This document shows positions 8,394 to 23,638 of a stretch of DNA of 64,000 nt, piece by piece (position 1 is the first letter of the stretch; the number at the start of each line of letters is the position of its first letter). The stretch comes from Acidianus infernus (GTDB taxonomy: Archaea > Thermoproteota > Thermoprotei_A > Sulfolobales > Sulfolobaceae): positions 1,648,001 to 1,712,000 of the forward strand of contig NZ_WFIY01000004.1 of the NCBI RefSeq assembly GCF_009729545.1, written 5' to 3'. The notes beneath the pieces were generated by a model. The model saw only the letters and a program-made list of their open reading frames with translations. It was not told the DNA's origin and ran no database searches. Both the position numbers and the translations under genes were made by a program.

Positions 8394-8818
8394 TCTTCTT
8401 CATCTCCGCCTCTTTGCGGTGGTCTTCTTCCTCTAAAATTCCTTCTTCCTCCTCTAAAGTTTCTTCTCGGTGGAGAGTTATCTGTTGGTGTAGTTTCTGG
8501 AATTTGATCTGCCTCTGGTACTTCTTCTTGGCTCTCAGAAATCTTTGATCTGCTTCCTGCATTTAATTGAACTTGACCTTTAAAAACAGTTGTCCAACCA
8601 TTTTCGACTTTTATTACTTGTCCTTCTTTTATGTTATCTCCTTGATTTCCCCAAAGAGTTAGTTTTATTCTTCCTGTTTCGTCTCCAATCATTACTTCTC
8701 TAATTGTACGTTGACCGTTTCTTGTTTGCACGACTTTTTGTTCTCCAACTTGGAGAACTCTTCCGGTTACGTTTACGTTTTCCATTCCACCTTTTAGGTT
8801 ACCTATTTTTTCTTCCAT
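8390..8818 (-). CDS. ssb: Single-stranded DNA-binding protein, Sulfolobus type
   Basis: 142 residues. One OB fold (about residues 1-110, with VNVTGRVLQVGE, TISEV-like strand and IKLTLWG) is followed by a flexible tail rich in Arg-Gly (RRNFRGGRR) and ending in acidic residues. This is the architecture of the well-studied Sulfolobus SSB, which binds single-stranded DNA through the OB fold and partners through the tail. The gene is first in a probable operon with the PqqD-like gene. The 259 bases upstream to MoxR contain promoters for both directions and no other gene that I can see. Confidence 0.95.
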   Translation of the reverse strand: MEEKIGNLKGGMENVNVTGRVLQVGEQKVVQTRNGQRTIREVMIGDETGRIKLTLWGNQGDNIKEGQVIKVENGWTTVFKGQVQLNAGSRSKISESQEEVPEADQIPETTPTDNSPPRRNFRGGRRNFRGRRPPQRGGDEEE

Positions 8819-9047
8819 GTGTCCCGACTCACGAGATTTGTTAATATATCCTTATTGTAGCAATATTTAAATCTTGTGTAGACCTTATTTTAGTTGGATA
8901 CTAATGTTCTTTTCAAAAAATTCAGTTTAAATGAGAAAATTTTACTTTTAAATTCTTTTGCCTCTTTACTAATAGTTTATTTTAAATACAACAGTTAAAG
9001 GAGTCTCTTAATGTAATAATAATTTGAGGGCATTTTCTTAACCTTTC

Positions 9048-9055
9048 TTTATAAG
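9048..9055 (+). promoter_or_regulatory. TATA box of the moxR-VWA operon
   Basis: TTTATAAG, centred about 26 bases before the ATG at 9078. An ATG at 9063 lies only 8 bases after the box and would be upstream of the transcription start. Confidence 0.6.
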
Positions 9056-9077
9056 CTATGAAATGCAATTCATGTAT

Positions 9078-10231
<1,154 letters not shown>

Positions 10232-10235
<4 letters not shown>

Positions 10236-11590
10236 CTGGTTTTCTAATAGGAATAGATTATGATGACCCCATAGTTAAATATAGGGGAGATAGAATTCTT
10301 TATACATTGAAGAAAATATCGGGAAAAGACTCTAATATAGATCCAGATTTTCTAGTTGATACGTATTACGTGCATTATTTACCTTTGCCAATTTTAAAGT
10401 CAAAATCAGAAATTTCGCAAGGAGATGCAATAAAATATGCCTTACTTGATATGACTTTATCTTCAGATCTTGTATTAAAGAACAGAAATTACTCTATAGC
10501 TAACTCAGCAGTAAGCATGGCATTATCAGTAAGTTATATTCAGAATTTAATAGAGGAATTAGAAAGAATAAGGAGAACTTCTCAGTCTGCAGAAGAAAGA
10601 GAAGCAGCAGAACAAATACTTAACGGTTTAATGAAAGGCTCACAAGGAAAAGAAGGCGGAGAACAAAAAGAGCAACAAGGTCAAACAAATGATGCCACAA
10701 AGAAGCTTTTAAAGCAAGTTCATGAGAAGGCCCTTTCTAAGGCAGCAGAAGATGCAAATGCAGTTAGAAGTATGCAAAGGATAATAGGAGGAAACGGAGC
10801 AGGAACTGGAAGTGTGCTTAACTTTGAAGGTGATGTTCATGAAGTATTGAGGCTAGCTAGGAACACTGAAATAAAGAAAATCCTTGAGTTCTTAAGTGGA
10901 ATACCTAAATTAGGAAGCTTAACTAAAAAGAAGACTACTAGGTATTCAAAAGGAGAATTATACGGCTATGAAGAAGGTTCAGACTTAGAAAGAATAGTGC
11001 CATCAGAATTAGCCATGCCAGAAGACCTATTTTACGTTAGGCTAGCTGAAAGTCAATTATTGCTTTACCAAAAGCAAATTAAGGAAAGCTTAGGTCCAAT
11101 TTACTTATTGCTTGACAAATCGGGTAGCATGGATGGAGAAAAGATATTGTGGGCAAAGGCTGTAGCTTTAGCCTTATATAGTAGAGCAAGGAGAGAAAAC
11201 AGGGACTTCTATTTAAGATTCTTCGATAATATTCCTTATCCTCTAATAAAGGTTATAAAGAATGCTAAAAGTAAGGACGTAATAAAGATGATCGAATATA
11301 TAGGAAAAATAAGGGGTGGAGGAGGCACTGATATAAGTAGGTCAGTAATTTCTGCCTGTGAAGATATTAAGGAAGGACATGTTAAAGGCGTTAGCGAAGT
11401 AATTATCTTAACTGACGGAGAAGACAAGATAGCCGAGACTACAGTAAGGAGGTCTTTGAAAGATGCCAACGCTACATTAATAAGTGTAATGATTAGAGGA
11501 GATAATGCTGACTTAAGGAGAATATCCGACACTTACCTAGTAGTATATAAATTAGATCAAAACGATTTACTTAAAGTAGTTGAAGCCTAA
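10232..11590 (+). CDS. VWA-domain protein, partner of MoxR
   Basis: 452 residues. The C-terminal half is a von Willebrand factor A domain with an intact MIDAS: DKSGSMDG (DxSxS), GGGGTDIS (Thr) and LTDGED (Asp). The middle part contains a Gln/Glu/Gly-rich linker and a conserved helical region, as in CoxE-like or ViaA-like partners of MoxR ATPases. It is a cytoplasmic protein with no signal peptide. It is cotranscribed with the ATPase (ATGA-type overlap). The stop comes 1 base before the 3' end of sdhD on the other strand. Confidence 0.9.
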
Positions 11591-11591
11591 A

Positions 11592-11950
<359 letters not shown>

Positions 11951-11954
<4 letters not shown>

Positions 11955-12835
11955 TGTATTATCCCCTTCTTTCTTAATACCTCTTGTGCTAATTTACTTA
12001 TTCCTAATTCCTCAGCAGAAAATCCAAATGCCAATCCCAAGAGTTGTGTTATATAGATTGCTGGCAAAGTCCAAGATAAGTTGAATTCATTTTTAACCTT
12101 TAGTTGCGTGACATCTAGCTGTAAATGGCACAGGCTACAAGGGTGAACTAATATGTCTGCATTCTGAGATTTTGCTGAGTTTAACACATTATACGCTAGC
12201 TTTAATCCAACTTTGGGATTACTACCCATTAGTGGGAATCCGCAACAAGCCGTAGCCATTGGGAACTTTACTGGAGTTGCTCCGGTAGCAGCTATCAAAT
12301 CTTCCATACTGTGGGGGTTAAAGGATGGTTCAAATCCCATTATTTGTTCTGGTCTTAACATTTGACAACCATAATACGCTCCAACTCTTAATCCGGTTAA
12401 TGGTTTCTTTACCGCCTTCTTTATTTTTTCTAATCCTACATCTCTTACTAAAACCCAAACTATATGCTCTGCAGTCGCTTTTCCTGAGTAGTTTATATTT
12501 GCTTCCTTCAATTTTTTATCTACTTCTTTTCTTAAATCCTTATTTTCATTGTATTTATATGCAGCAAGTCTATGGCTTTGTAAGCAAACACTGCAAGGAG
12601 TGACCATTTTATCCATGCCCATTCTTTCTACAGTGGAAAGATTCCTTAAATTGAGCGCAACGTGAGCTTTTTCGTTATACTCGTCTAAGAATCCGCCACC
12701 GCAGCAGTTCCAATCCTCTACTTCTACAAGTTCTAGGCCTAAAACTTCGGCAACTTTTTTTGTAGCCACATCAACGTCTTTAGATAATCCGTGAGTTGCA
12801 CATCCAGGATAATATGCTACCTTCATCTTACTCAC
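11951..12835 (-). CDS. sdhC: Succinate:quinone oxidoreductase subunit C, CCG-domain type
   Basis: 294 residues with two CCG (Cys-rich) domains: NCCGGG plus CSVCLQSH in the first, CQMLRP then TACCGFPLMG and CSLCHLQL in the second. This is the HdrB-like fold of type E (archaeal) succinate:quinone reductases, known from Sulfolobus and Acidianus, which lack haem b and transmembrane anchors. The Cys clusters probably hold iron-sulfur centres close to the quinone site. It overlaps sdhB by 8 and sdhD by 4 bases, so the four subunits are translationally coupled. Confidence 0.92.
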
Positions 12836-13775
12836 CCATTATTTTCCTAATCTGTTCTATGTTTTTCACTTTCTTTTCCATAACTAACGCGTATTTTAAC
12901 TTCCCATTCTGCATTGCATAAATCATATCTGTTATCGCTGTTAATAATCCGTAAGTTGAAATATACACTTTTGCCTCTTCAATTTTTCCAGTTTCTTCTA
13001 TACTTTTAGCTATCGCCTCTGCATGTTTTTCGCCAGTTAAAGCTACCGGCGTTTTTTCACTTAAGAACTTAGTGTAAGCTCTTGTTTTCTTTATAGTAGT
13101 AACAGGCTCGATATCTCTTGGACAAACGTTGAAACATTGATAGCAATAGGTACACCTCCAAGCACTGTCAATTAATATCTTTAATCTCTCATCAAATATT
13201 GTATCTCTAGGATCTGCAAGGAATCTATAGCCTTTAGCGTGAGCGGCTGGACCTAAAAATTCTGGATCGTTCTTTACAGATGGACAGGCTGACACACATA
13301 ATCCGCACCATATACATTGTTCAAATTTCCATAGTTCTCTCTGATCTTCTGGTTTTAATCTATGTTCAGCTTTACCTTCTAATACTTCCTTTGAAGGATA
13401 GAGCCTTGGCTTTACTTTAAACATTCTATTGTAAAAGTCGGTCCAATCTACTATCAAGTCCTTTATTACTGGGAAGTAATCCATTGGTTCTATTGTAATC
13501 TCGTTTTTACCATATTTCTTTACCATATCTAAGGCTAAGGTTTTGCAAGCTAACCTAGGTTCGCCGTTGATTTTCATACCACAACTTCCGCAGACGGCCA
13601 TATGGCAAGAGGCTCTATATGCTAAAGTAGGATCTTGTTCCGTCTTTATTCTCCTTAATACTTCAGTCATTTGCGTAAATCTATCCACCTTTAGTTTGTA
13701 TTCTTGCCACCAACTTCCCTTTTCTTTTGAAAATCTTTTTATTTTTACAACAATTTCCTTTTCTTCTTCGCTCAT
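12828..13775 (-). CDS. sdhB: Succinate dehydrogenase iron-sulfur subunit
   Basis: 315 residues. The [2Fe-2S] ligands are in CHMAVCGSCG ... C, the first [4Fe-4S] motif is CIWCGLCVSACP, and the third motif is CTYCYQCFNVCP with four cysteines. Classical SdhB proteins have a [3Fe-4S] centre at the third site; the extra Cys here predicts a second [4Fe-4S], as reported for the Acidianus ambivalens enzyme. It passes electrons from SdhA flavin to the CCG subunit. The long C-terminal helical tail is typical of the archaeal form. The start lies 2 bases after the sdhA stop. Confidence 0.95.
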   Translation of the reverse strand: MSEEEKEIVVKIKRFSKEKGSWWQEYKLKVDRFTQMTEVLRRIKTEQDPTLAYRASCHMAVCGSCGMKINGEPRLACKTLALDMVKKYGKNEITIEPMDYFPVIKDLIVDWTDFYNRMFKVKPRLYPSKEVLEGKAEHRLKPEDQRELWKFEQCIWCGLCVSACPSVKNDPEFLGPAAHAKGYRFLADPRDTIFDERLKILIDSAWRCTYCYQCFNVCPRDIEPVTTIKKTRAYTKFLSEKTPVALTGEKHAEAIAKSIEETGKIEEAKVYISTYGLLTAITDMIYAMQNGKLKYALVMEKKVKNIEQIRKIMGE

Positions 13776-13776
13776 T

Positions 13777-15477
<1,701 letters not shown>

Positions 15478-15516
15478 GTCTCTAAATTTTTTAAAAGGAT
15501 TAAAAAGCGTTTAATC

Positions 15517-16302
15517 TTAAATTAACAATGACAGGTTTTCTACAACGATTTTTGGTTTTATATTACTTTTCTCTACGTCTTCCTTCCTTGATATTCCGGT
15601 TAAAACTAATACAGTATCTGCCCCTATATCGTTACCCATCTTTATATCAGTCTCCAGCTGATCTCCAATTACTAAAACTTTTGACAAGTCCCTTATTCCA
15701 GTTAATTCCATTGCAACTTGTATTATCCACTTATTTGGCTTTCCCGCAATAAAATCAGGTTCTCTTTTGAGAGCATAAATTATGGAAGAAGCAAGAGCTC
15801 CAGCTCCAAGTTTTAATCCATCCTTTGATGGCCATAATCTATCCATATTAGTCACTATGAACATTGATCCTCTAGCTACGCATCTCATTCCTGTTGATAA
15901 CTTATCGTAAGTAGCTAGCCTATCTAAGCCTAAAACTACTGCGTCGGGATTATTTTCCTCAACTTCTTCAGTTGATAGGACTCTAAAGTTAAAGTTCTTC
16001 ATTTCTTCAACAAGGCCTTCTTCTCCTATTACGTAAACGCTTTTAACTTTTGTATTTCTCTTCATATAGATAGCAGCGGAAAGACCGCTAGTTATTATAT
16101 CGTTAGGAGTTATCTCTAATCCTAGGTAATTCAATTGCCTAGATAAAAGTACTCTGCTGAAGCCAGAATTGTTAGTAACAAGGATTATCTTTTTACCTTC
16201 TTCCTTTAATTTTCTAATAGCGAAAATATTTTCCCAAATTGGTTCTCCTTCTCTAACTATAACGCCATCAACATCGGAAATTATTAAATCATAGTCCAGC
16301 AC
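15517..16302 (-). CDS. HAD-superfamily phosphatase, NagD/PGP-like (subclass IIA)
   Basis: 261 residues. The nucleophile motif ISDVDGVI is followed by motif II VTNNSGF and motif III/IV GDQLETDIKMG. The large cap between them (about residues 80-190) is the IIA type found in NagD, phosphoglycolate and p-nitrophenyl phosphatases. The protein should hydrolyse a small phosphate ester in the cytoplasm; the substrate is unknown. It overlaps the upstream 91-residue unknown gene by 14 bases, so they form an operon. Confidence 0.88.
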   Translation of the reverse strand: MLDYDLIISDVDGVIVREGEPIWENIFAIRKLKEEGKKIILVTNNSGFSRVLLSRQLNYLGLEITPNDIITSGLSAAIYMKRNTKVKSVYVIGEEGLVEEMKNFNFRVLSTEEVEENNPDAVVLGLDRLATYDKLSTGMRCVARGSMFIVTNMDRLWPSKDGLKLGAGALASSIIYALKREPDFIAGKPNKWIIQVAMELTGIRDLSKVLVIGDQLETDIKMGNDIGADTVLVLTGISRKEDVEKSNIKPKIVVENLSLLI

Positions 16303-16564
16303 TTTTTAACTCCTCCAATTTTTTCTTTATTTTTTCATTAATATCTTCACCCTCGAACACAAAACCGAAAAGACCGAAAGGTCTATAAAGTGATTCTTCG
16401 CAGTCCCATTTTCCTGGATAAGCAGGCATTATTTTAAAATAATTATTATTAAAAACGAATAATAAGTACGTTTTACCTTCTTTATCTTCAATTACATAAA
16501 GATCGCAATCAGATAACGTATTATGCACTAATTTATTTACTCCTAACTTTTCTTTGTCAATCAA
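16289..16564 (-). CDS. Small conserved protein, function unknown
   Basis: 91 residues with alternating strands and a C-terminal helix; no cofactor motif, membrane segment or signal peptide is visible. It lies upstream of and overlaps the HAD phosphatase by 14 bases and is divergent from the DUF2070 gene, whose GTG start is 30 bases away. It may be a small partner of the phosphatase, but nothing in the sequence shows this. Confidence 0.6.
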   Translation of the reverse strand: MIDKEKLGVNKLVHNTLSDCDLYVIEDKEGKTYLLFVFNNNYFKIMPAYPGKWDCEESLYRPFGLFGFVFEGEDINEKIKKKLEELKSAGL

Positions 16565-16593
16565 TTTATTATCCCCTCACCAATCTATTAATC

Positions 16594-18147
16594 GTGGATT
16601 CTGAAAAACTTACTAGGAAATATTATTCTAAGCTAATATCTTTGCCTAGCGCTAGAATCCTATTATCTATAGATTTTATTGAAGGTGGAATAATAGCCTT
16701 TAGAGGTTTAGAAATAGGAATTTTATTCTTTTATTCTTTCTTAGCATATTCGGTTTCTCTTCTAGCTATTCTAGGCAAAAGGATTAGGACAACGCTTACG
16801 TTAATTTCAGTATTTTCTGCATTATATCTGATTTTATCACTATTTCCTATCCCTTACGTCTTCATTTTTGGCACTTTTATTCCCTTGGTTAACTATTCCC
16901 TTTTAGTTGATTATAATGAAAAAATCTCAGTTACGTTAGCTTCAATAGCCTCTTTAATACCATCAATAATATTGGCAGACTTAACCATACTTGGGATAGT
17001 TTACGTTATTGCAGTAGGAATTTCGTCCTATGTCTATGTAGCCTTGATAAATAGAAAAGGGAATAAAATAGTCGGCATATCTTCTCTAAAGATAGTAAGG
17101 CCTTTTTTAAGAGCGTTAAACTACAATAAAAACGCAGAACTTGAAGAGTTTTTAGATAAAATATCAATACCAAGTATGCTTAATATTCTTACTGTAAAAA
17201 TAAACGAGACCTATTTAGTACTTCCTCAAATTCACTTTGGCATGTATGGAGAAATAGGTAGTTCAAAGTTTCCCTATCATGTTGAGGAAGTTATTCCTAA
17301 TTCTTTTGTTTTCCATGGACCCGGTAGTCATGAGATAGACCTTACTTCAAGTAAGGAATCAAGAAGAATAGCTCAGGAGATACTTAATACCCGTTTTGAA
17401 AAGGCAAACTTTACTGGAATTACTCAGGAAATGCTAGGAGATTTCAAGATAACTACTTTGAATTTTGATAAATTTACGCTATCATTCGTTGAAAGGCCAT
17501 TGAAAGGTATAGACGATTTGCCAGGAGCACTATGGAGGGATATGATTTCTACTAATAATTTTCTAGTCGATTGTCATAACGAAACCTTAGTGGATGAAAT
17601 AGGAAGGAAAGAATATGTTACTCTTAAGAATTTTGTTTACGGTAAGGAAAGATATCTAGGAAATAGGAAACTTAAAATAGGTTATGCAGAAGGTGAAGTA
17701 AACTGCGAAGGACTTTGCAAGAATAAGGTAAGAGTCTTATCTTTTTATTCTCCTGAGGAGAATAAGAAAGTATCAATAATTTACTTATATGCAAATAATG
17801 CTTGCCATGGGCTAAGAGAAAAAATAGAGCAAAGTCTATCTGATTTGACTAATCCAATTCTTGTTACTCCAGATGATCACTCTTGTACTGCCATGAGCTT
17901 TGGTAACCTTTATCAACCAGCTACGTTATGTGAGCAACTAATTATTGCATCCAGAGAGCTCGTGAAAGAAAGTTTAGAAAAAATGGAGGATGTAAAGAAC
18001 ATAGAATTTGGAATAATAAAAGTTAAGACAAGGGTAATAGGCAAAATAATTTCGTCTATGGTAGATGGATTGGAAAAAGTGGGAGGCTTTGCAATGAAAA
18101 CTTTCTGGATACCTATAATCATTCCTTATGTAATATTAGTTGTTTTC

Positions 18148-18177
<30 letters not shown>
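16594..18177 (+). CDS. DUF2070 family membrane protein
   Basis: 527 residues. The N-terminal third is hydrophobic with about six transmembrane segments (roughly residues 20-165). A large soluble domain follows with conserved HFGMYGEIGSS, HGPGSHEID, DCHNE and DDHSCTA, then one C-terminal membrane helix. His, Asp and Cys residues in the soluble domain suggest a metal-dependent enzyme, but no activity is known to me for DUF2070. The GTG start fits an AT-rich promoter about 26 bases upstream. The last 30 bases overlap the convergent geranylgeranyl reductase gene. Confidence 0.85.
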
Positions 18178-19506
<1,329 letters not shown>

Positions 19507-19545
19507 AAAGATCCCAAAGTTTACTATCTTTAAAGGGATAAAAAA

Positions 19546-19923
19546 TTACTTGCAGTAATCTCTCAGCATGTTAGCCTTCATTGATGTAGGAAGATTATCC
19601 AGAATTTTTCTCATATGATATTTATTTTCATCACTACAGTAAGTTATAAATCCCTTATAATTATATTGTTGAATCTTCTTTATCATTTTATCGACCTCGT
19701 TAGGTTTCCAAGTAAAGATTTCTAAACCTAAGTCTAGATTATCTAATATTGCCTCTCTAGCATTAGCAAAAAAGTTCCAATACTCTGAGTTAGAAATTAC
19801 GTTAGCTACGATCTTTTTCCCGCCAAGAAGTCTCACATCTTTAAACATTTTTCTAAAAGTTTCAGTTAATTCTTCATCTTTTACATAAATTAGGGCAATT
19901 ATTGGTCTATAGTCTGGTTGCAT
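19546..19923 (-). CDS. Conserved protein, function unknown
   Basis: 125 residues with alternating strand-helix pattern (IIALIYVKD ... GKKIVANVIS ... YKGFITYCSD), which suggests a small alpha/beta fold of flavodoxin or response-receiver type. No catalytic motif is recognised. It ends 39 bases before the start of geranylgeranyl reductase on the same strand and could be the first gene of that transcript. Confidence 0.6.
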   Translation of the reverse strand: MQPDYRPIIALIYVKDEELTETFRKMFKDVRLLGGKKIVANVISNSEYWNFFANAREAILDNLDLGLEIFTWKPNEVDKMIKKIQQYNYKGFITYCSDENKYHMRKILDNLPTSMKANMLRDYCK

Positions 19924-20027
19924 GAAATTAAGCTCTCCTTGAAGTTAATATTAATGACTGAAAAGCAGGCAGTTATACTGAATATTATCTTATTTACCTT
20001 ATATCTTCTCCTAGGAAGATATATAAT

Positions 20028-20270
20028 ATGATAATAGAGGTTATTTACAATAATATTACCACAGAAATGCTAGAAATAATAAGAAAAATAAGGAGAAAAT
20101 CGCTAGCCTCTGAAATAATATTTTATAAAGGAAAAAAGAACGTTATCATAGCTGACAATATGAAAATCTGGGAGGAAAATGACGAAAATAAAGACCCATT
20201 AGAAGAAATTTATGACGCAAAAATTATAGAACTTGTTAAGCAAATTGGTAAATTACCTTCAGTTTATTGA
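20028..20270 (+). CDS. Small protein, function unknown
   Basis: 80 residues, charged, with no family recognised. A plausible TATA element (CTTATATC, about 19998-20005) lies about 26 bases before the ATG, as for a leaderless gene, which supports a real gene. Its end overlaps the convergent phosphoesterase-like gene by 7 bases. Confidence 0.5.
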   Translation: MIIEVIYNNITTEMLEIIRKIRRKSLASEIIFYKGKKNVIIADNMKIWEENDENKDPLEEIYDAKIIELVKQIGKLPSVY

Positions 20271-20802
20271 GATAATGATCTTAAATAATGATTGGAATCA
20301 GTTATTACAAGGTATCCTCTAGCTTCAGGAGGAAATTCCCTAGTTATTCCACCAATGTAAATAACTCTAGCAAGCTTATCCATCTCTAACCTTTTATATT
20401 GTCCAACTATTATCCAATCCCAAGGTCCTGCTCCAACGCTTCTCCTAAGTTGATCTATATCACCTTGATGCCCATGTAAAATATAATATTTAACTGAAGA
20501 AACGTCTGCAATATACATAGTTGTTCCAATTATTTCTTCCCTATATCTAGGCTCTGCCATTATGCATTTAATTGCATGAGGATCCATATCACCTTGGACA
20601 TATATTATTTGAGCCCAAGGTGCAATACTTCTTATTACATAAAGTACATCTATAACTCTAGGGCATTCGTAATCCCAATAACATTGTGTGGTATCTCCAT
20701 CTAAGACTATTGTTTCTGGCTCTTCTTTCTTTATGATGGAAGACAATGTACTCTCTATATGTGGTTCTGGGAACCTTATATTACTCATGACTAGGATTTT
20801 CA

Positions 20803-20803
<1 letters not shown>
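20264..20803 (-). CDS. Metallophosphoesterase-like protein with degenerate motifs
   Basis: 179 residues in the calcineurin-like phosphoesterase pattern: VLDGDTTQ (GD), VQGDMDPHA (replacing GNHD) and ILHGHQGD (GHxH replaced). The first motif DxH is missing near the N-terminus (MSNIRFPEP), so one metal site is probably altered and the activity is uncertain. Its ATG shares one base with the stop of the asparaginase gene, so they are translationally coupled. Confidence 0.7.
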
Positions 20804-21618
<815 letters not shown>

Positions 21619-21675
21619 AAGGAAATATTGGCATTAGATATTTTTATCTTTACAACTCTATACTTCTGGAGTAAA

Positions 21676-22176
21676 ATGAGAGAACCAAGCACGTTACTAG
21701 TTTCGATAATATTAATCCTATTGCCAGTAATACCCGGTTTCCTCTTTAATTTTTATGCTTTCGTTGGAGCATCTATAGTAGGTTTAGCAATTGTAACTTA
21801 TTATTTTACATCTAACTTACCTTGGAAGGGAGTAAAACAAGCAATAGTCGCAGTCTATTTCACTGGGGTATTCTCATTAGGTTTAGCATTAGGAGTATTT
21901 TTTGCCTTGCCTATAAAGCCTAGAGAATTTGCATTAGTAGCATTAGTGGAGTCAATTCCATTCTTTATTAGCTTCGCATATTTAATGAAGTTTATTCTAG
22001 CCAAGGCGATTAGTAAAGACTTATTAAAAGTAGGTAACGGATACTTTGCTATGCTGTTGGTTATAATAATCGGTGGTCTTATAGGAAGATTTTTGCATAA
22101 CTTTTACGAGCTTATAATACTTTATTCAGGATTTATTGCATTAGGCATTATAGCTTACCTGTATTTTAAAGAATAG
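21676..22176 (+). CDS. Small multi-spanning membrane protein, function unknown
   Basis: 166 residues from the ATG at 21676, almost entirely hydrophobic, with about five transmembrane helices separated by short basic loops. No transporter or enzyme family is recognised. An upstream in-frame TTG (21607) would overlap the asparaginase start; the ATG has a GGAG just upstream (CTGGAGTAAA) and leaves room for both promoters. It is followed after about 8 bases by a flavoprotein and an Lrp-type regulator, so these three may form an operon. Confidence 0.7.
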   Translation: MREPSTLLVSIILILLPVIPGFLFNFYAFVGASIVGLAIVTYYFTSNLPWKGVKQAIVAVYFTGVFSLGLALGVFFALPIKPREFALVALVESIPFFISFAYLMKFILAKAISKDLLKVGNGYFAMLLVIIIGGLIGRFLHNFYELIILYSGFIALGIIAYLYFKE

Positions 22177-22184
22177 GTGATATG

Positions 22185-23183
22185 ATGGAATTAGCAATAG
22201 CCGGAGGAGGGCCTGCTGGAATTTCATTAGCTTACTTTCTAAGAGGAAGTAAGATAAATGCCACAGTTTATGAAGGTCTTTCAGACGTTGGATTAAAACC
22301 CTGCGCATGGGGAGTTATGAAGGGAATTGAGGATTATCTTCCAATTCCTAAAGAAGCTATTATAAGTGAAATTAAAGGATTTAGGATTTATCTTGACGGC
22401 AAACTTTTGTATGATATAAAAGGTAGGGAAATTTTAGGTTATATTGTCAATAAACCGAAATTCTTGAGAATTCTTGGAGAAAAAGTTGATCTGAGATTAA
22501 ATTCTAAAGTAGTTGAAAAGGATGGGAAAATCCTAGTGAATGATAAGGAAATTGAAGCTGACAAAGTAATTTACGCTAATGGTCATTACTCTTTTAAAGG
22601 AGATTACGCAATTCCTGCAATACAATATATTACAGATTATAAAATAGATCCAGAAATAGTAGAAATGTATTTCTTTTCAGACCTTTTAGGCTATGGTTGG
22701 ATATTCCCTGAAGAAGATGGCTCAAAAATAGGCATTGGCGGTTATGCTGACGTAAACTTCCTTAAAGAAAGGTTAAAGAGTCTAGTTAAGGGCAAAATAA
22801 AAGCTTTTCAAGGGGCTAAGGTAGCAGATTATGGAGTAATAGAAGATAGGTTATCAAAAGGTAATTATATAGGTGAGGCTTTAGGCACAGTTTACGCTGT
22901 AACTGGTGAAGGAATTAGGCCTTCTATAATATCAGCAAAAATAATGGCTGATTCTTTGTTAAATAACAAAGACTTTTCAAAGGAATTTAAGAAGAGCAAG
23001 CTTTATTGGAGTTTACAAATACACGCTAAGGTTATAAGAGATTCTAAAAAGAAAGGTGCACAGAGCATTAAGGGATTAGAAAGAGTATTACTCAAGACTC
23101 CGCCAGAGCTTGTTCTTAAGTTTGCTTTAGGAGACTTTACAAAGATTGATTTATTAAAAATATTTGGAAGAATGATAATATGA
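22185..23183 (+). CDS. FAD-dependent oxidoreductase of the geranylgeranyl reductase family
   Basis: About 332 residues, shorter than the lipid reductase at 18148. It has the N-terminal dinucleotide fold (AIAGGGPAGISLAY), the Cys-containing PCAWGVM box like PCGD in geranylgeranyl reductases, and GYGWIFPEEDGSKIGIGG. It probably reduces an isoprenoid or quinone precursor; the substrate is unknown. GGTGA at 22176-22180 lies upstream of two adjacent ATGs (22182 and 22185). It overlaps the Lrp-type regulator by 4 bases. Confidence 0.85.
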   Translation: MELAIAGGGPAGISLAYFLRGSKINATVYEGLSDVGLKPCAWGVMKGIEDYLPIPKEAIISEIKGFRIYLDGKLLYDIKGREILGYIVNKPKFLRILGEKVDLRLNSKVVEKDGKILVNDKEIEADKVIYANGHYSFKGDYAIPAIQYITDYKIDPEIVEMYFFSDLLGYGWIFPEEDGSKIGIGGYADVNFLKERLKSLVKGKIKAFQGAKVADYGVIEDRLSKGNYIGEALGTVYAVTGEGIRPSIISAKIMADSLLNNKDFSKEFKKSKLYWSLQIHAKVIRDSKKKGAQSIKGLERVLLKTPPELVLKFALGDFTKIDLLKIFGRMII

Positions 23184-23638
23184 GCGAACATTATTATTTG
23201 GACGACGTAGATAAGAAAATAATTTCAATACTTCAACAAGATTCTAGAATATCTTTCTCAAGATTAGCAAAAATGTTAAATTTAAGCGAATCCACAATAC
23301 ATATGAGGATAAAAAGGCTTAAAGAAGCTGGGGTAATAAGAGGATTTTGTATAGACGTAGATTTAGATAAAGTTGGAATGAACGTACTAGCTTTTGTACT
23401 ACTAAAGGCTGATCCAAAAAAGTACGAAGATATTCTTAGAAAACTTGCAGAAATTAAGGAAGTTTTCGAAATATATGATGTTACTGGAGAATATTATGCT
23501 TTACTTAAGGTAAGAGTTTCAGATAAGGAGGAATTAGCAAAAGTTCTAGATAAGATAGGCAACATGGAGGGAGTTACCTCAACTTATACAATGTTCGTGT
23601 TAAGGGTAATAAAAGAGAAGAAAAACGCATTTGAATGA
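23180..23638 (+). CDS. Lrp/AsnC family transcriptional regulator
   Basis: 152 residues. An N-terminal helix-turn-helix (SFSRLAKMLNLSESTIHMRIKR) is followed by the alpha/beta RAM ligand-binding domain with VTGEYYALLKV. Such regulators form octamers and respond to amino acids. Overlap by 4 bases with the flavoprotein suggests it controls that operon. Its stop codon abuts the C/D box sRNA on the opposite strand. Confidence 0.93.
   Translation: MSEHYYLDDVDKKIISILQQDSRISFSRLAKMLNLSESTIHMRIKRLKEAGVIRGFCIDVDLDKVGMNVLAFVLLKADPKKYEDILRKLAEIKEVFEIYDVTGEYYALLKVRVSDKEELAKVLDKIGNMEGVTSTYTMFVLRVIKEKKNAFE

Noticed and set aside
8374..8562. 62-codon minus-strand frame over the ssb tail
   Set aside because: It is the alternate frame of the Arg/Gly-rich repeat region of SSB.
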